A DNA stretch of 34,402 nucleotides from CAZMXP01 sp964570285 (GCA_964570285.1 CAZMXP010000052.1:1-34402); one strand, 5' to 3'; positions 22,910-30,892 are shown, counted from the stretch's first letter. Notes: a model not told the origin generated them from the letters alone. A program made the numbers and translations.

Positions 22910-25900
22910 GGTCATGTGATACAAGTAGTTAGGGGGCTGCGGCCCACGCTCTCGCCGGGCATTGCTCAGCTCGCCGATGAGTGCGTACATCTCGCTGCCT
23001 CCTCATGTCGATACGTAGCGGTAGGAATGAGGCAGGCCCACGAAGTGCTCTCTTGCATACCGTCACGGTACTCATGCCTGCAGATACTCACCGAAGCACG
23101 CCACTCTATCACGGCGCGCGTGCATGATGGAGGGGTGCAGGGGGGGCTGTGCGTGCTCAAACTGCTATTGCTCCACCCAATGCCGCCTGGGGCAGTGTCG
23201 GATTGTGCGGAAGCGTTCGAGGCCGCCGTGGACGCGCTGAAGGCTGCACAGCACAGGTTACTGGCCACGCCTCATGCGAGCGGCGTAGTGAGCGTAGGTG
23301 ATGGAACACAGTGGGGTTACTACGTGCGGCCCTACATTGACGGGCATACACTTGATGAACTCGTAAGACCACGGAGTGAATCTACTCTGGCCGCAATTGG
23401 ATGTCAACTTGCAGTTGCCCTCGGAGAATTGCACTGCCGCGGCCTCACGCATGGCGACCTCAAGCCTCAGAACGTGGTTGTCAAACGCTCATACGGAGGA
23501 GACTTTGACCACTTGTCCGAGTGCATGCTTATCGATCTCTTCCCGAGTCTAAGAGCTACAAGGCCACACGAGTATGTGCTCCGTCCTGACGTGTCACTGT
23601 CATTCGCCCCACCGGAGCAGTTCGAAGGCGTGGCGCCGGGACCAGCAACTGATTTGTATGCCTTAGGGGCTACGTTGTACACTCTCGCTACGGGAGTCTT
23701 GCCGTTCACCGGATCCTCCCTGACTGACATCGTGGCGAGGCAACGTGCGCTAGCGTTTGGGAACCCTGATCTCCTTGAGCACAATGTCAGTGAACGTATG
23801 GCGAGCCTGATTCGCTCATTGCTCGATCCAGAAGTTGCTCATCGTCCCGCGAGTCACCATGCGGTGTGCGCCGCGCTAGAGGTGTTCACGAGGTCTCAAC
23901 CACACCTAGTTGGGGCTCCCTCAGTGGGGGCGCGGGACTGGCCGTTGCTGGGCCGTGAGGGGCCCATGCGGGCGTGCCAGGAGTTTGTGGAGAGCAGCAA
24001 CAGCACTTCCTCCGTGAGCGTGATCAGAGTGTTGGGGGCCAGTGGTTGCGGCATGAGTAGTTTCCTTCGCGAACTGCAAGACGGTCTAGGAGCACACAGC
24101 GTGGAAACGATCGCGCTCCTGCCAGAGTCACGAGCGGGGAAGAGCATGCTGGCGCAACTCGAGTCTGTGTTGCCTACCCTGCGCAGTGATGCAACCCGAG
24201 GCGTAGGGCGGACAGGCGGCAGCCGATCGTCGCATTCCCCTAGTCGGACTCTCGACGCGTTCTACTTGTACTGCGCGGTGAGGCACGTCTGTGTGCTAGT
24301 AGACGATTGGGATGCAGCCGACGAGGCTGACAGGGGGTTCGTGGAGCGATTGAGTCGTCAGCAGGGTGCACGCGTGGAGAACGGAGACGCCTGCGCTGGA
24401 AGCCTGACCCTCGTGATAGGAGGGAGAACACTCGGTGACCGACGTGGCAGATGGGACTGTTGGAGTACCGCGAGGGTTATGGACTGCACGCTAGAACCGC
24501 TAACGCTCGACGAGACGAGGCAATTGTGCGATGCGGCTGTGGGTAGGAGCACGGTATCCACCCCCGTGCTTCGCGAACTGCACAGGGGTTGCGGTGGGAT
24601 GCCGGCATTGCTGATTCAGGCACTGCGCGAGCATGGGGAACAGCCCTCGAGGGCTTCCCAAGGAGCGTTCCGAGATGCGGGGCATGTCGCGGGGAAGTGT
24701 CCCGCTGCTGGAGTGTGTTACCAGCCTAGTCGGGAGGTGACTGGGCAGCTGAGTGATGCGCTGCAGCGAGCAGCATTTGCAGTCCTAGACCTTCCGCTGG
24801 CTCGTGCGGAGTGCGCGAGAGTCGTTCGCTTGCTGGCGACCGTAGAGCCGGCCGAGCTAGCACTCCCAGAGTGGCTTCGCCCATGCGATGCTACATCCGA
24901 TGCGCCACTCAGAGTGAACGATGTACGGGGGGGGTTACGAATCCTCTACGGCATTGATAGTGCGTCACGGGAACTCGTAGGAAAGGCGTGTCTAGAGGCT
25001 CTCCGGTCGCGATGGCGCAGCGACTCGGTGGATGACCAGCGTGCGCTTCTGCGATGTGTATCGCTGAGCAGTGCGTTGTTGACGCCGTGGCGCTGGCACA
25101 TCTATCGAGCTGTCATGCTACTCTGGAGAGCTGGTCTATATGGAGATACTGATAGCCTTCTCACTGCTTGTTGTGCCCACTGCAGCGATGACACGTTGCG
25201 ACTTAGGCTCAGTGTCCTCGTGGCCATTGCGAGATGTGAGCAGGGCAGGGCAGACGCGACACAGGATCTCCATAAGGCTCTAGCGCATGTGCGATCGGCT
25301 AGTTGGCTCGCGATTGCCCATTGGATCTGTGCTCGCTGCATGGTGAGAGGGCGTCAACAGGATGGGGCATGGAGCATGATTAGGCAGGCGCATGATGCAT
25401 GCAACGCGGGATGCTGCGTCATCTGGTCGTCGCTCGCAGAAGAGTACGGCTGCTTGGCTGTTGAGCGCGGGGAGAACGAATTGGGGTGGGAAGTATATCG
25501 CGCCCTTAGAGGTCGCGCGGCAATTCACGGACCGCGCTCGGTGCGTACCCATGATGGTAAGAGGAGTACGGATCCGCGCACGACCGCCAAGAGACATTAT
25601 CGGAGGGCTTGCATTTTGCAGCGAGCGATTCGAGTTCGTTTCCGCCTCCTGGTTAGGCAGCAGTGCTATGCGCGGGCAGCACTGTGTGCTAGGCGGGAGG
25701 CGGCCCTATCCTCGCTTAGTGGGGACCAGAGCCGCAGGGCGGCCAGTCTAAACAATGCGGGTGTGGCACTCATCGGGGCAAGGCAGGCGAGACACTCTGT
25801 CAGGATTCTGAGCGAGTGCGTGGCCATGCGCGAGGGGCTAGACGACGAGCGAGGATTGGTAGTGAGCCTGAACAATCTCTCAGTGGCTCAAGCAGACGCG

Positions 25901-28183
25901 CAGTTGCCGTCTCAGGCAATAGGGACCCTACAAAGAGTTAGGATGATCTCACTCAGAAATGGATTGGACCGACACTATGCGCTTAGCCTGCTCAATCTGG
26001 CGTACGCGTACTATGGGACGGGGCAGTTGAACGATGCTCGGGATGCGTTGCGGCGTCTACGGGTAGTGCTGACTAGGACGCCCGACAGGCGAGCTGCGTT
26101 GCGCGGCAGGCTACTAAGTGTCCAGATACGTACGGAGCTCGGGCACTATAGTATCGCGCAGCGGGGGTTGGATGAGCTCGCAGCCGAACCGGCCGGAGTG
26201 GAGGACCAGGAGGCCTTGGGTGTCGTGCATGTGCGGGCTGAGCTGCTTGCGCGAGAGGGGGCACTGGAACAACTACTGCTGTGTGAGAGGGATTCGCGGC
26301 TGTCACCTGGCGATAGGCGATTTGTGCAGATGTGCGTCACTCGGGTTGCAGTGTCGACGGGGCGCGAGGGCGGCGGTTCCCTGGTGACTTGTCCCGGCGA
26401 TTCGCGGCTCGTTCGCGCATGGTTGATGCTGCTGCGTGCGCGCTACCGTGGAGGCGTTGTCGGTAGGTGTTCATTGTTACGCTGCATGCGGATTGCCGAG
26501 ACTGCCGGAGCAACACGGTGTGCTCTTGAGTGGGTGACGCTACATCTGAGTAGGTCGACGGCGGCGCGTCACATGTTGTCTGGCCGTGACGTGGTCGAAG
26601 TAATGTCGCGTCCTTGTTATCGAGAGGGAAATCCTGACGAGCATGCGCGTATTGCCGCGCTGGCGTTGCGTGCCAGTGTAGCGGGCGGCGACTTTCCAAC
26701 AGCAAAGGTGCTAATGGAGGTACTTCAGGAAAGACTCCGCGAGTGCGAAGACCGCAGTCGACGCAGTGCCTCTAGCAGTGACCTCGCGCGACGCGCGGCG
26801 AGCTTCGTTGAGGAAGTGCTCTGGGGGGGAGTATCGCTGCACGCCAGTTGGAGCCTGCGGCGATCAACGGAGTTTCGGGGGCGGTGCACAGCGTGGCTGG
26901 TGCAGCAGGTGTGCGCTGCCGTGCCTAGCGAAAGGGCAGCGCAACCTGAGCGCGAAGCATCATGGCGCGGTGCGATAGAGTCCTGTCCGGGTGTCGAGGC
27001 CGCTACCATGGACCTACTTCGGCGGGTCCTGACGGAAACCAACGCTCAACGGGCTGCGCTAATCGTGTCCGATGAGGGTGGTCCAATAGTACGAGCGTGT
27101 GTGGGTGCTAGTTCAAGCGGGGGGGCGGCTGACGCGACGGGTGTTTCTTGGACGATTGTCTCAAACGTGCTCCGAGAGTGGGACGCGCGACTGTACGATG
27201 ACGCGTTGACGCAGGAGGCGCTGGCCAGCTATCGAAGTGTCTCGCAGCATGAATTGCGGTCTGTGCTGTGTGTGCCTGTGGGGGCAATGGCTCGTCGCTG
27301 GGGCGTGCTCTACGCAGACCATCAGGGCGTAGCGGGGCTGTTTACGAAGGCGAAGTGTGCACGCGTCAAGGACATCGCAACACTACTGGGACTCGTCCAG
27401 ATGATCGGCGATGCGGAGGCGTCATATAAGGCGAGCAGGCAGGAAGCCGAGGATGCGCGACTACATCTCTTCCGTACGCAGAAGACTCGGATAGTGGGTG
27501 AGATCACGGGAGGTCTAACTCACGACCTGAAGAACATGTTGGCCGCAATCCTAGGGCGCTGCGAACTGATTGAACAGAGCAGCGGGGGGGCAGCCCACAG
27601 TAAGGGACTCGGATCCATACGACGTGCCGCTGCAGCGGGCGTCACGGTGCTCGGAAAACTCCAGGACTGCTTCAGGGATCACTCAACAACTGCTCCCGAA
27701 TTGGTGGAGGTGGGGGCCACACTGACTGAAGCGCTAGAGCTAATGGAGCCGCGACTGTCGCGGACTACGCGAGGGATTGAGAGGAAGATTGCCGTCACGT
27801 GTCAAGTGGACGGCCGGAGCTGGTGCAGGGCGAGCGTGGGTGCGTTGCGTGAGGTGTTCTTGAACCTAGTCGGCAACGCGTGCGATGCGATGCCGCAGGG
27901 TGGGACTCTCCACTGCATGGTTGGGATCGGGCGGTCGCCGGCAGAGTCCCGGGTGATCGTGCGCGATTCGGGATGTGGCATGAGCGCGTCAGTTCTTGCG
28001 CGCGTGTTCGAGCCGTTCTTTACTACAAAGGGGCGAGAGGGGACAGGACTAGGACTTGCGGTTGTCAGAAGTACTGTTGTGCGAATGGGTGGTGAGATTC
28101 GAGGCGAGAGCGTCGAAGGGGCAGGCACTACGTTTACGCTATACCTGCCGAGAGTCGACTACGCGGAGGGCGCCCCAAAGTGA
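20092..28183 (+). other. Low-GC segment whose left border lies inside the sigma-54 activator gene
   Basis: Row counts by eye: 44 of 60 G+C at 19861-19920, 32 of 60 at 20341-20400, 36 of 60 at 25741-25800, then 39 of 60 at 28321-28380. From about 20092 codons such as CTA, AGG, AGA, GTA and TCA become frequent, whereas upstream the gene uses the same C/G-ending codons as the rest of the window. The reading frame crosses the left border without interruption. The right border coincides with the end of the histidine kinase gene. It suggests import or allelic replacement of the 3' part of one gene plus the whole next gene. No integrase or direct repeats were seen at the borders. Confidence 0.7.
22916..28183 (+). 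CDS. Giant Ser/Thr kinase - STAND-like ATPase - TPR - GAF - histidine kinase
   Basis: The protein has 1755 aa from GTG 22916, 6 nt after the activator stop. Kinase domain (about 50-325): K82 (CVLKLL), HGDLKPQN (D181, N186; Gly replaces the HRD Arg), DLF in place of DFG (D207), APPE (231-234) and D246; the Gly-rich loop is not recognisable. Next is a STAND-like ATPase whose P-loop GASGCGMSS (374-382) has Met in place of the Walker lysine, with Walker B CVLVDDWD (about 459-466). TPR repeats lie around 940-1050 (SLNNAGVAL, SLNNLSVAQ, SLLNLAYAYYG) and a GAF domain at about 1366-1500. The histidine kinase is complete: H1536 in GLTHDLKNML, N1654, DSGCGM, FEPFFTTK and GTGLGL. This matches the trifunctional Ser/Thr kinase/ATP-binding/sensor histidine kinase family. 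There is no transmembrane segment, so it is probably a cytoplasmic hub. No receiver partner is present in the window. Confidence 0.88.
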   Translation: MIQVVRGLRPTLSPGIAQLADECVHLAASSCRYVAVGMRQAHEVLSCIPSRYSCLQILTEARHSITARVHDGGVQGGLCVLKLLLLHPMPPGAVSDCAEAFEAAVDALKAAQHRLLATPHASGVVSVGDGTQWGYYVRPYIDGHTLDELVRPRSESTLAAIGCQLAVALGELHCRGLTHGDLKPQNVVVKRSYGGDFDHLSECMLIDLFPSLRATRPHEYVLRPDVSLSFAPPEQFEGVAPGPATDLYALGATLYTLATGVLPFTGSSLTDIVARQRALAFGNPDLLEHNVSERMASLIRSLLDPEVAHRPASHHAVCAALEVFTRSQPHLVGAPSVGARDWPLLGREGPMRACQEFVESSNSTSSVSVIRVLGASGCGMSSFLRELQDGLGAHSVETIALLPESRAGKSMLAQLESVLPTLRSDATRGVGRTGGSRSSHSPSRTLDAFYLYCAVRHVCVLVDDWDAADEADRGFVERLSRQQGARVENGDACAGSLTLVIGGRTLGDRRGRWDCWSTARVMDCTLEPLTLDETRQLCDAAVGRSTVSTPVLRELHRGCGGMPALLIQALREHGEQPSRASQGAFRDAGHVAGKCPAAGVCYQPSREVTGQLSDALQRAAFAVLDLPLARAECARVVRLLATVEPAELALPEWLRPCDATSDAPLRVNDVRGGLRILYGIDSASRELVGKACLEALRSRWRSDSVDDQRALLRCVSLSSALLTPWRWHIYRAVMLLWRAGLYGDTDSLLTACCAHCSDDTLRLRLSVLVAIARCEQGRADATQDLHKALAHVRSASWLAIAHWICARCMVRGRQQDGAWSMIRQAHDACNAGCCVIWSSLAEEYGCLAVERGENELGWEVYRALRGRAAIHGPRSVRTHDGKRSTDPRTTAKRHYRRACILQRAIRVRFRLLVRQQCYARAALCARREAALSSLSGDQSRRAASLNNAGVALIGARQARHSVRILSECVAMREGLDDERGLVVSLNNLSVAQADAQLPSQAIGTLQRVRMISLRNGLDRHYALSLLNLAYAYYGTGQLNDARDALRRLRVVLTRTPDRRAALRGRLLSVQIRTELGHYSIAQRGLDELAAEPAGVEDQEALGVVHVRAELLAREGALEQLLLCERDSRLSPGDRRFVQMCVTRVAVSTGREGGGSLVTCPGDSRLVRAWLMLLRARYRGGVVGRCSLLRCMRIAETAGATRCALEWVTLHLSRSTAARHMLSGRDVVEVMSRPCYREGNPDEHARIAALALRASVAGGDFPTAKVLMEVLQERLRECEDRSRRSASSSDLARRAASFVEEVLWGGVSLHASWSLRRSTEFRGRCTAWLVQQVCAAVPSERAAQPEREASWRGAIESCPGVEAATMDLLRRVLTETNAQRAALIVSDEGGPIVRACVGASSSGGAADATGVSWTIVSNVLREWDARLYDDALTQEALASYRSVSQHELRSVLCVPVGAMARRWGVLYADHQGVAGLFTKAKCARVKDIATLLGLVQMIGDAEASYKASRQEAEDARLHLFRTQKTRIVGEITGGLTHDLKNMLAAILGRCELIEQSSGGAAHSKGLGSIRRAAAAGVTVLGKLQDCFRDHSTTAPELVEVGATLTEALELMEPRLSRTTRGIERKIAVTCQVDGRSWCRASVGALREVFLNLVGNACDAMPQGGTLHCMVGIGRSPAESRVIVRDSGCGMSASVLARVFEPFFTTKGREGTGLGLAVVRSTVVRMGGEIRGESVEGAGTTFTLYLPRVDYAEGAPK

Positions 28184-28184
28184 A

Positions 28185-28220
28185 GAGGGGGATGCGCGAA
28201 AGCGTCGCGCGCTCCCCCTC
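28185..28220. terminator. Strong hairpin after the histidine kinase gene
   Basis: The outer stem GAGGGGGA pairs with TCCCCCTC and an inner stem GCGCGA pairs with TCGCGC, starting 2 nt after the stop codon at 28181-28183. It has no U-tract but is very stable. It probably ends the giant operon and shields it from the converging small gene. Confidence 0.6.
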
Positions 28221-28240
28221 CGAGTTCTCTGCGTTGGCGA

Positions 28241-28253
28241 TGACTGCTAGTCA
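28241..28253. terminator. Palindrome over the stop codon of the small secreted protein gene
   Basis: TGACT-GCT-AGTCA is a perfect inverted repeat around the minus-strand TAG stop (28249-28247). It is short and uncertain as a terminator by itself. Confidence 0.3.
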
Positions 28254-28594
28254 AACTCGATTCCCGCGGCAATGCCGCCGACACCCACACTCGCCAGCAG
28301 GTCGCCCGTGGGGCCGCGGAGGTCGAGGCGGTTGTTGGCGTGGTTGGAGGGGAACAGGTTGGTCGCACGGCGGTTGATCGGGTTGACGGGGCTGGTGCTG
28401 ACGATGAGGTCGCCGCCGCCGAGGTTCATCACGGCCTGGACGTAGCTTCCGGGGGGCGCCTCGGTGGACGACGAGAGCACCTCGATGCCGTCGCCGGTCG
28501 GGGTGGTGCTGAGGACCTCGATGCCCGAGGCTGCGAGGACCGCGGCGCAGGCGAGCACCATCAGGGCGAGGACGGAATTCCGAACGAGCTTCAT
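28247..28594 (-). CDS. Small secreted protein with internal GIEVLS repeat
   Basis: The protein has 115 aa from ATG 28594, which is preceded by a strong AAGGAGA at 6-7 nt; the frame open further upstream lacks such a site. Residues 1-22 (MKLVRNSVLALMVLACAAVLAA) form a signal peptide. Immediately after come two copies of the same motif: SGIEVLSTTPTGD then GIEVLSSSTEAP. The rest contains YVQAVMNLGGGDLIVSTSPVNP and ends in RLDLRGPTGDLLASVGVGGIAAGIEFD, with no cysteines in the mature part. No family was recognised. It converges on the histidine kinase gene and is GC-rich, unlike the segment beside it. It could be a surface or signalling protein sensed by the adjacent kinase system (speculation). 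Confidence 0.72.
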   Translation of the reverse strand: MKLVRNSVLALMVLACAAVLAASGIEVLSTTPTGDGIEVLSSSTEAPPGSYVQAVMNLGGGDLIVSTSPVNPINRRATNLFPSNHANNRLDLRGPTGDLLASVGVGGIAAGIEFD

Positions 28595-29209
28595 ATCTTC
28601 TCTCCTTGCTCCATTCCTGGGTACGACCGCAAGCTCCAGTGACTCGCCGATGGCGGTGCGGCTGGAAAACCTCTTGCGGTCCGATTTCACGTTGCACCCA
28701 TGTTGTCCACCGCTCTGCACCAGAACAAGACAGTGTGTCCACACGGTTGCGCATGTTGAGCAAATCGTCTATCGCCGTAAGTAGTTGTAACCAAGTTCTT
28801 TATGAGCCGAAGTGATGAGATAGATGTATATGCAGCTAAATATCCACAAACGCCTGCCTGCTCAATGCGCCAAATGCGACTAAACGGTATCGAAATGAGA
28901 CTAAAGTGCGACTAATCCTGCGACTAATCCAGGCATGGTCATGTTCTGGATACACCGCCGTAACCCATTGGTAGCAACGTTGCCGCCGAGAGGTGTAGCG
29001 GTGGCCGACGCTCGCAGTTAGATGGGGCCGCGGTTCCTTGCCCGTAACATCTTGCAGAACAACACGTAACGTCAGCTAATCGGTGCAGCTTGGCCGGGAT
29101 CGGCGCGGTTCGTGTCTCAATCGCCGTCGCCTCGACGGGGCCGAAACTGCCCGATTCAGGTTCCAAATGGCCGGGACATGGAAACCCAGTAATCTGGCAG
29201 TCCCCGGCG
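28595..29209. other. 615-bp regulatory intergenic region between divergent genes
   Basis: This is the most AT-rich non-coding stretch of the window, especially 28780-28930. It holds four phased TGMGACTAA repeats (28875-28927), a TATCCACA sequence (28843-28850; one mismatch from a DnaA box when extended) and a 10-bp palindrome GCAACGTTGC (28974-28983). The open frames here on either strand show no codon bias, homology or ribosome site and look spurious. A small RNA cannot be excluded. Confidence 0.5.
28875..28927 (+). repeat. Four phased direct repeats TG(C/A)GACTAA
   Basis: Copies start at 28875 (TGCGACTAA), 28896 (TGAGACTAA), 28907 and 28919 (both TGCGACTAA). The offsets are 21, 11 and 12 bp, close to whole helical turns, so all face roughly the same side of the DNA. 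The last two lie within a 12-bp tandem TGCGACTAATCC. They look like an array of operator half-sites or iterons. Confidence 0.6.
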
Positions 29210-29215
29210 TATGAT
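29210..29215 (+). promoter_or_regulatory. Candidate -10 box (TATGAT) of the ECF sigma factor gene
   Basis: TATGAT is followed by 7 nt and ATG 29223, again without a ribosome site, consistent with a leaderless message. It overlaps the alternative ATG at 29211, which would then lie upstream of the transcript start. Confidence 0.4.
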
Positions 29216-29222
29216 CTCTCAG

Positions 29223-30059
29223 ATGGACGAGGGTCCTGGGATTCCGCGTACGGACAAGAGCTCCGCTCAACCCAGGTCGTTCCCGCACTTGGGAACCGCG
29301 AAGGTCGGCCTCTCCGCGGCAGGCGCGTCATCCGGTGAGACGACTGCCTCGCTCGGCCCCGTGGGCGCGTCGGCTCCCGGCCGGGCATCCGCGTCGGCTG
29401 AGGCGACGCATGCCACTCCCGACCCGATAGGGACAGCCGACGACGCGATCGACGCGACCGAGCGCCAGGATCCCGATCTCGACATCGTGCGGCTCGCGCA
29501 ACGCCGCTCCACGCGGTCGGCCGCGATGGGGGTGCTCTACGAGCGCTTCCGCGACCGGGTCTTCAACGTCGCGCTGCGGATCGTGAGCCATCGCGAGGAG
29601 GCCTCCGACGTGCTGCAAGACGTCTTCGTGCTTCTCTTCCGCAAGATCCACCGCTTCCGCGCGAACGCGAGCTTCGCCTCCTGGGTCTACCGCATCACCG
29701 TCAACGTCGCGCTCGATCGGCTGCGCCGCCGCCGCCGCTCCCCGGCCGCCACCTCCACGGCGGCGATCCTCGACGGCGCGCCGCCGGTGCGGGCGCACGA
29801 GATGACGCCGCCGGAGCACCGCCTCGCGGCCCGCGAGCTCGAGCAGCACGTGCGCGCCGCGCTCGACTCGCTCTCCCCGCGCCTGCGCATCGTCATCGTG
29901 CTGCGCTACATGGAGGGCTTTGCGTACGCCGAGGTGGCGGAGATCCTCGACTGCTCGGTCGGCACCGTGAAGTCGCGCCTCAACCGCGCGCACGGCGCAC
30001 TCAAGCGCGAGCTCGCCTCCCGCTACGGGACTGGCCTTCGGGGCGTGCTTCCCGCCTAG
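29223..30059 (+). CDS. ECF-type RNA polymerase sigma factor
   Basis: The protein has 278 aa from ATG 29223; an in-frame ATG at 29211 would add 4 residues. The first about 100 residues are a disordered Ser/Ala/Thr-rich extension not typical of ECF factors. Sigma region 2 follows (LYERFRDRVFNVALRIVSHREEASDVLQDVFVLLFRKI, then FASWVYRITVNVALDRLRRRRR), then a linker, and region 4 (LDSLSPRLRIVIVLRYMEGF, YAEVAEILDCSVGTVKSRLNRAHGALKREL). It directs RNA polymerase to a dedicated promoter set. No anti-sigma gene is adjacent; an 8-bp gap leads to a secreted FGE-like protein, so the two are probably co-transcribed. The long N-terminal extension might substitute for anti-sigma control (inference). Confidence 0.9.
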   Translation: MDEGPGIPRTDKSSAQPRSFPHLGTAKVGLSAAGASSGETTASLGPVGASAPGRASASAEATHATPDPIGTADDAIDATERQDPDLDIVRLAQRRSTRSAAMGVLYERFRDRVFNVALRIVSHREEASDVLQDVFVLLFRKIHRFRANASFASWVYRITVNVALDRLRRRRRSPAATSTAAILDGAPPVRAHEMTPPEHRLAARELEQHVRAALDSLSPRLRIVIVLRYMEGFAYAEVAEILDCSVGTVKSRLNRAHGALKRELASRYGTGLRGVLPA

Positions 30060-30067
30060 CGCCGGTC

Positions 30068-30892
30068 GTGCGAGCGACGAGCCCCCTCCCGCCCCCCCCC
30101 GCGGCCCCCTCCCTTCTGCTCCGTGGCGCGCTCCTCTGCTTGCTGCTGTGCCTCCCGCGGGAGACCGCCGCCGCCCCGTCCGCCACCATCGACAGCCTGC
30201 TCCCGCTCGTCGCCGACACCGACCCGGGCACGCGCCTGCACGCGCGCCACGCGATCAAGCGGATCGTCGTCGCGCACTACCGGCGCCTGGCCCCCGCCGG
30301 CATGCGCCTCATCCCGGGCCGCGTCGTCGTGGAGCCCGGCCGCGTCGCGATGGAGGGCGGCTTCTATCTCTCCACCCACGAGGTGACCGAGGTCGAGTTC
30401 GCCCGCTCTCTCTCGAAGAGCACCGATGTCCGTGGGGAGCGGGGGCGCGCGGCGACGATGGTCACGCTCGCGTCCGCGCGCGCCTACGCGGCGCGGCAGG
30501 GCGCGCGCCTGCCCACCGCGCCCGAACTGGAGCGGGCCGCGCGCGGCGACGCGCGCTTCCGCTATCCGTGGGGCGACCGCTTCGACGCGCGCCTCGTCAA
30601 CTCGCGCGAGGGCGGATACGGCGAGCTGCTCGACCCCGGCGCCCTCGCGGGCGGGGAGAGTCCCTGGGGCATCGCCGACCTGCTCGGCAACGCGGCCGAG
30701 TGGACCGAAACGACCAACGGCAAGCAGGGCGAGCGCCTGCGCTATCTCGTCGTCGGCGGCTCCTTCCGCTGTCACGTCCGCCGCGCCGGATTCGTCACCT
30801 ATCGCCTGCGCGCCGACGAGTGCCAGCCCGACGTCGGATTCCGCCTCGCGCGAGACCTGCCGCCGCTCCCGATCGCGGCCGCCGCGAGGTGA
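30068..30892 (+). CDS. Secreted FGE/sulfatase-modifying-factor-like protein
   Basis: The protein has 274 aa from GTG 30068. The N-terminus contains a hydrophobic signal (LLLRGALLCLLLCLPRETAAA). A helical stretch follows, then the FGE-sulfatase domain from about residue 78: MRLIPGRVVVEPGRVAMEGGFYLSTHEVTEVEFA, ARLPTAPELERAARGDARFRYPWGD, LGNAAEWTE and VVGGSFRCHVRRAGFVTYRLR ... DVGFRLAR. True formylglycine-generating enzymes have two active-site cysteines five residues apart after GGSF; here only the first is present (GGSFRC) and the second position is Ala. It is therefore probably a binding or structural member rather than a sulfatase activator. Coupled to the ECF sigma gene. Confidence 0.88.
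   Translation: MRATSPLPPPPAAPSLLLRGALLCLLLCLPRETAAAPSATIDSLLPLVADTDPGTRLHARHAIKRIVVAHYRRLAPAGMRLIPGRVVVEPGRVAMEGGFYLSTHEVTEVEFARSLSKSTDVRGERGRAATMVTLASARAYAARQGARLPTAPELERAARGDARFRYPWGDRFDARLVNSREGGYGELLDPGALAGGESPWGIADLLGNAAEWTETTNGKQGERLRYLVVGGSFRCHVRRAGFVTYRLRADECQPDVGFRLARDLPPLPIAAAAR

Noticed and set aside
20092..28183. Prophage or integrative element
   Set aside because: There are no integrase, structural or replication genes, no tRNA, and no terminal repeats. The segment holds only the 3' part of one gene and one complete gene.
28595..28760. Sigma-54 promoter for the small secreted protein gene
   Set aside because: Both strands were scanned for GG-N10-GC with a -12 TTGC; the nearest candidate (TGGAC to TGCAA) has 11-nt spacing, so it is not supported.
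28843..28850. TATCCACA in the AT-rich gap as evidence of a replication origin
   Set aside because: It is a single imperfect DnaA-like box with no dnaA, dnaN or rpmH nearby and no cluster of boxes.
28939..29388. 149-codon minus-strand frame in the intergenic region overlapping the ECF 5' end
   Set aside because: It has no ribosome site, recognisable domain or sensible composition, and it overlaps the coding start of the sigma factor.
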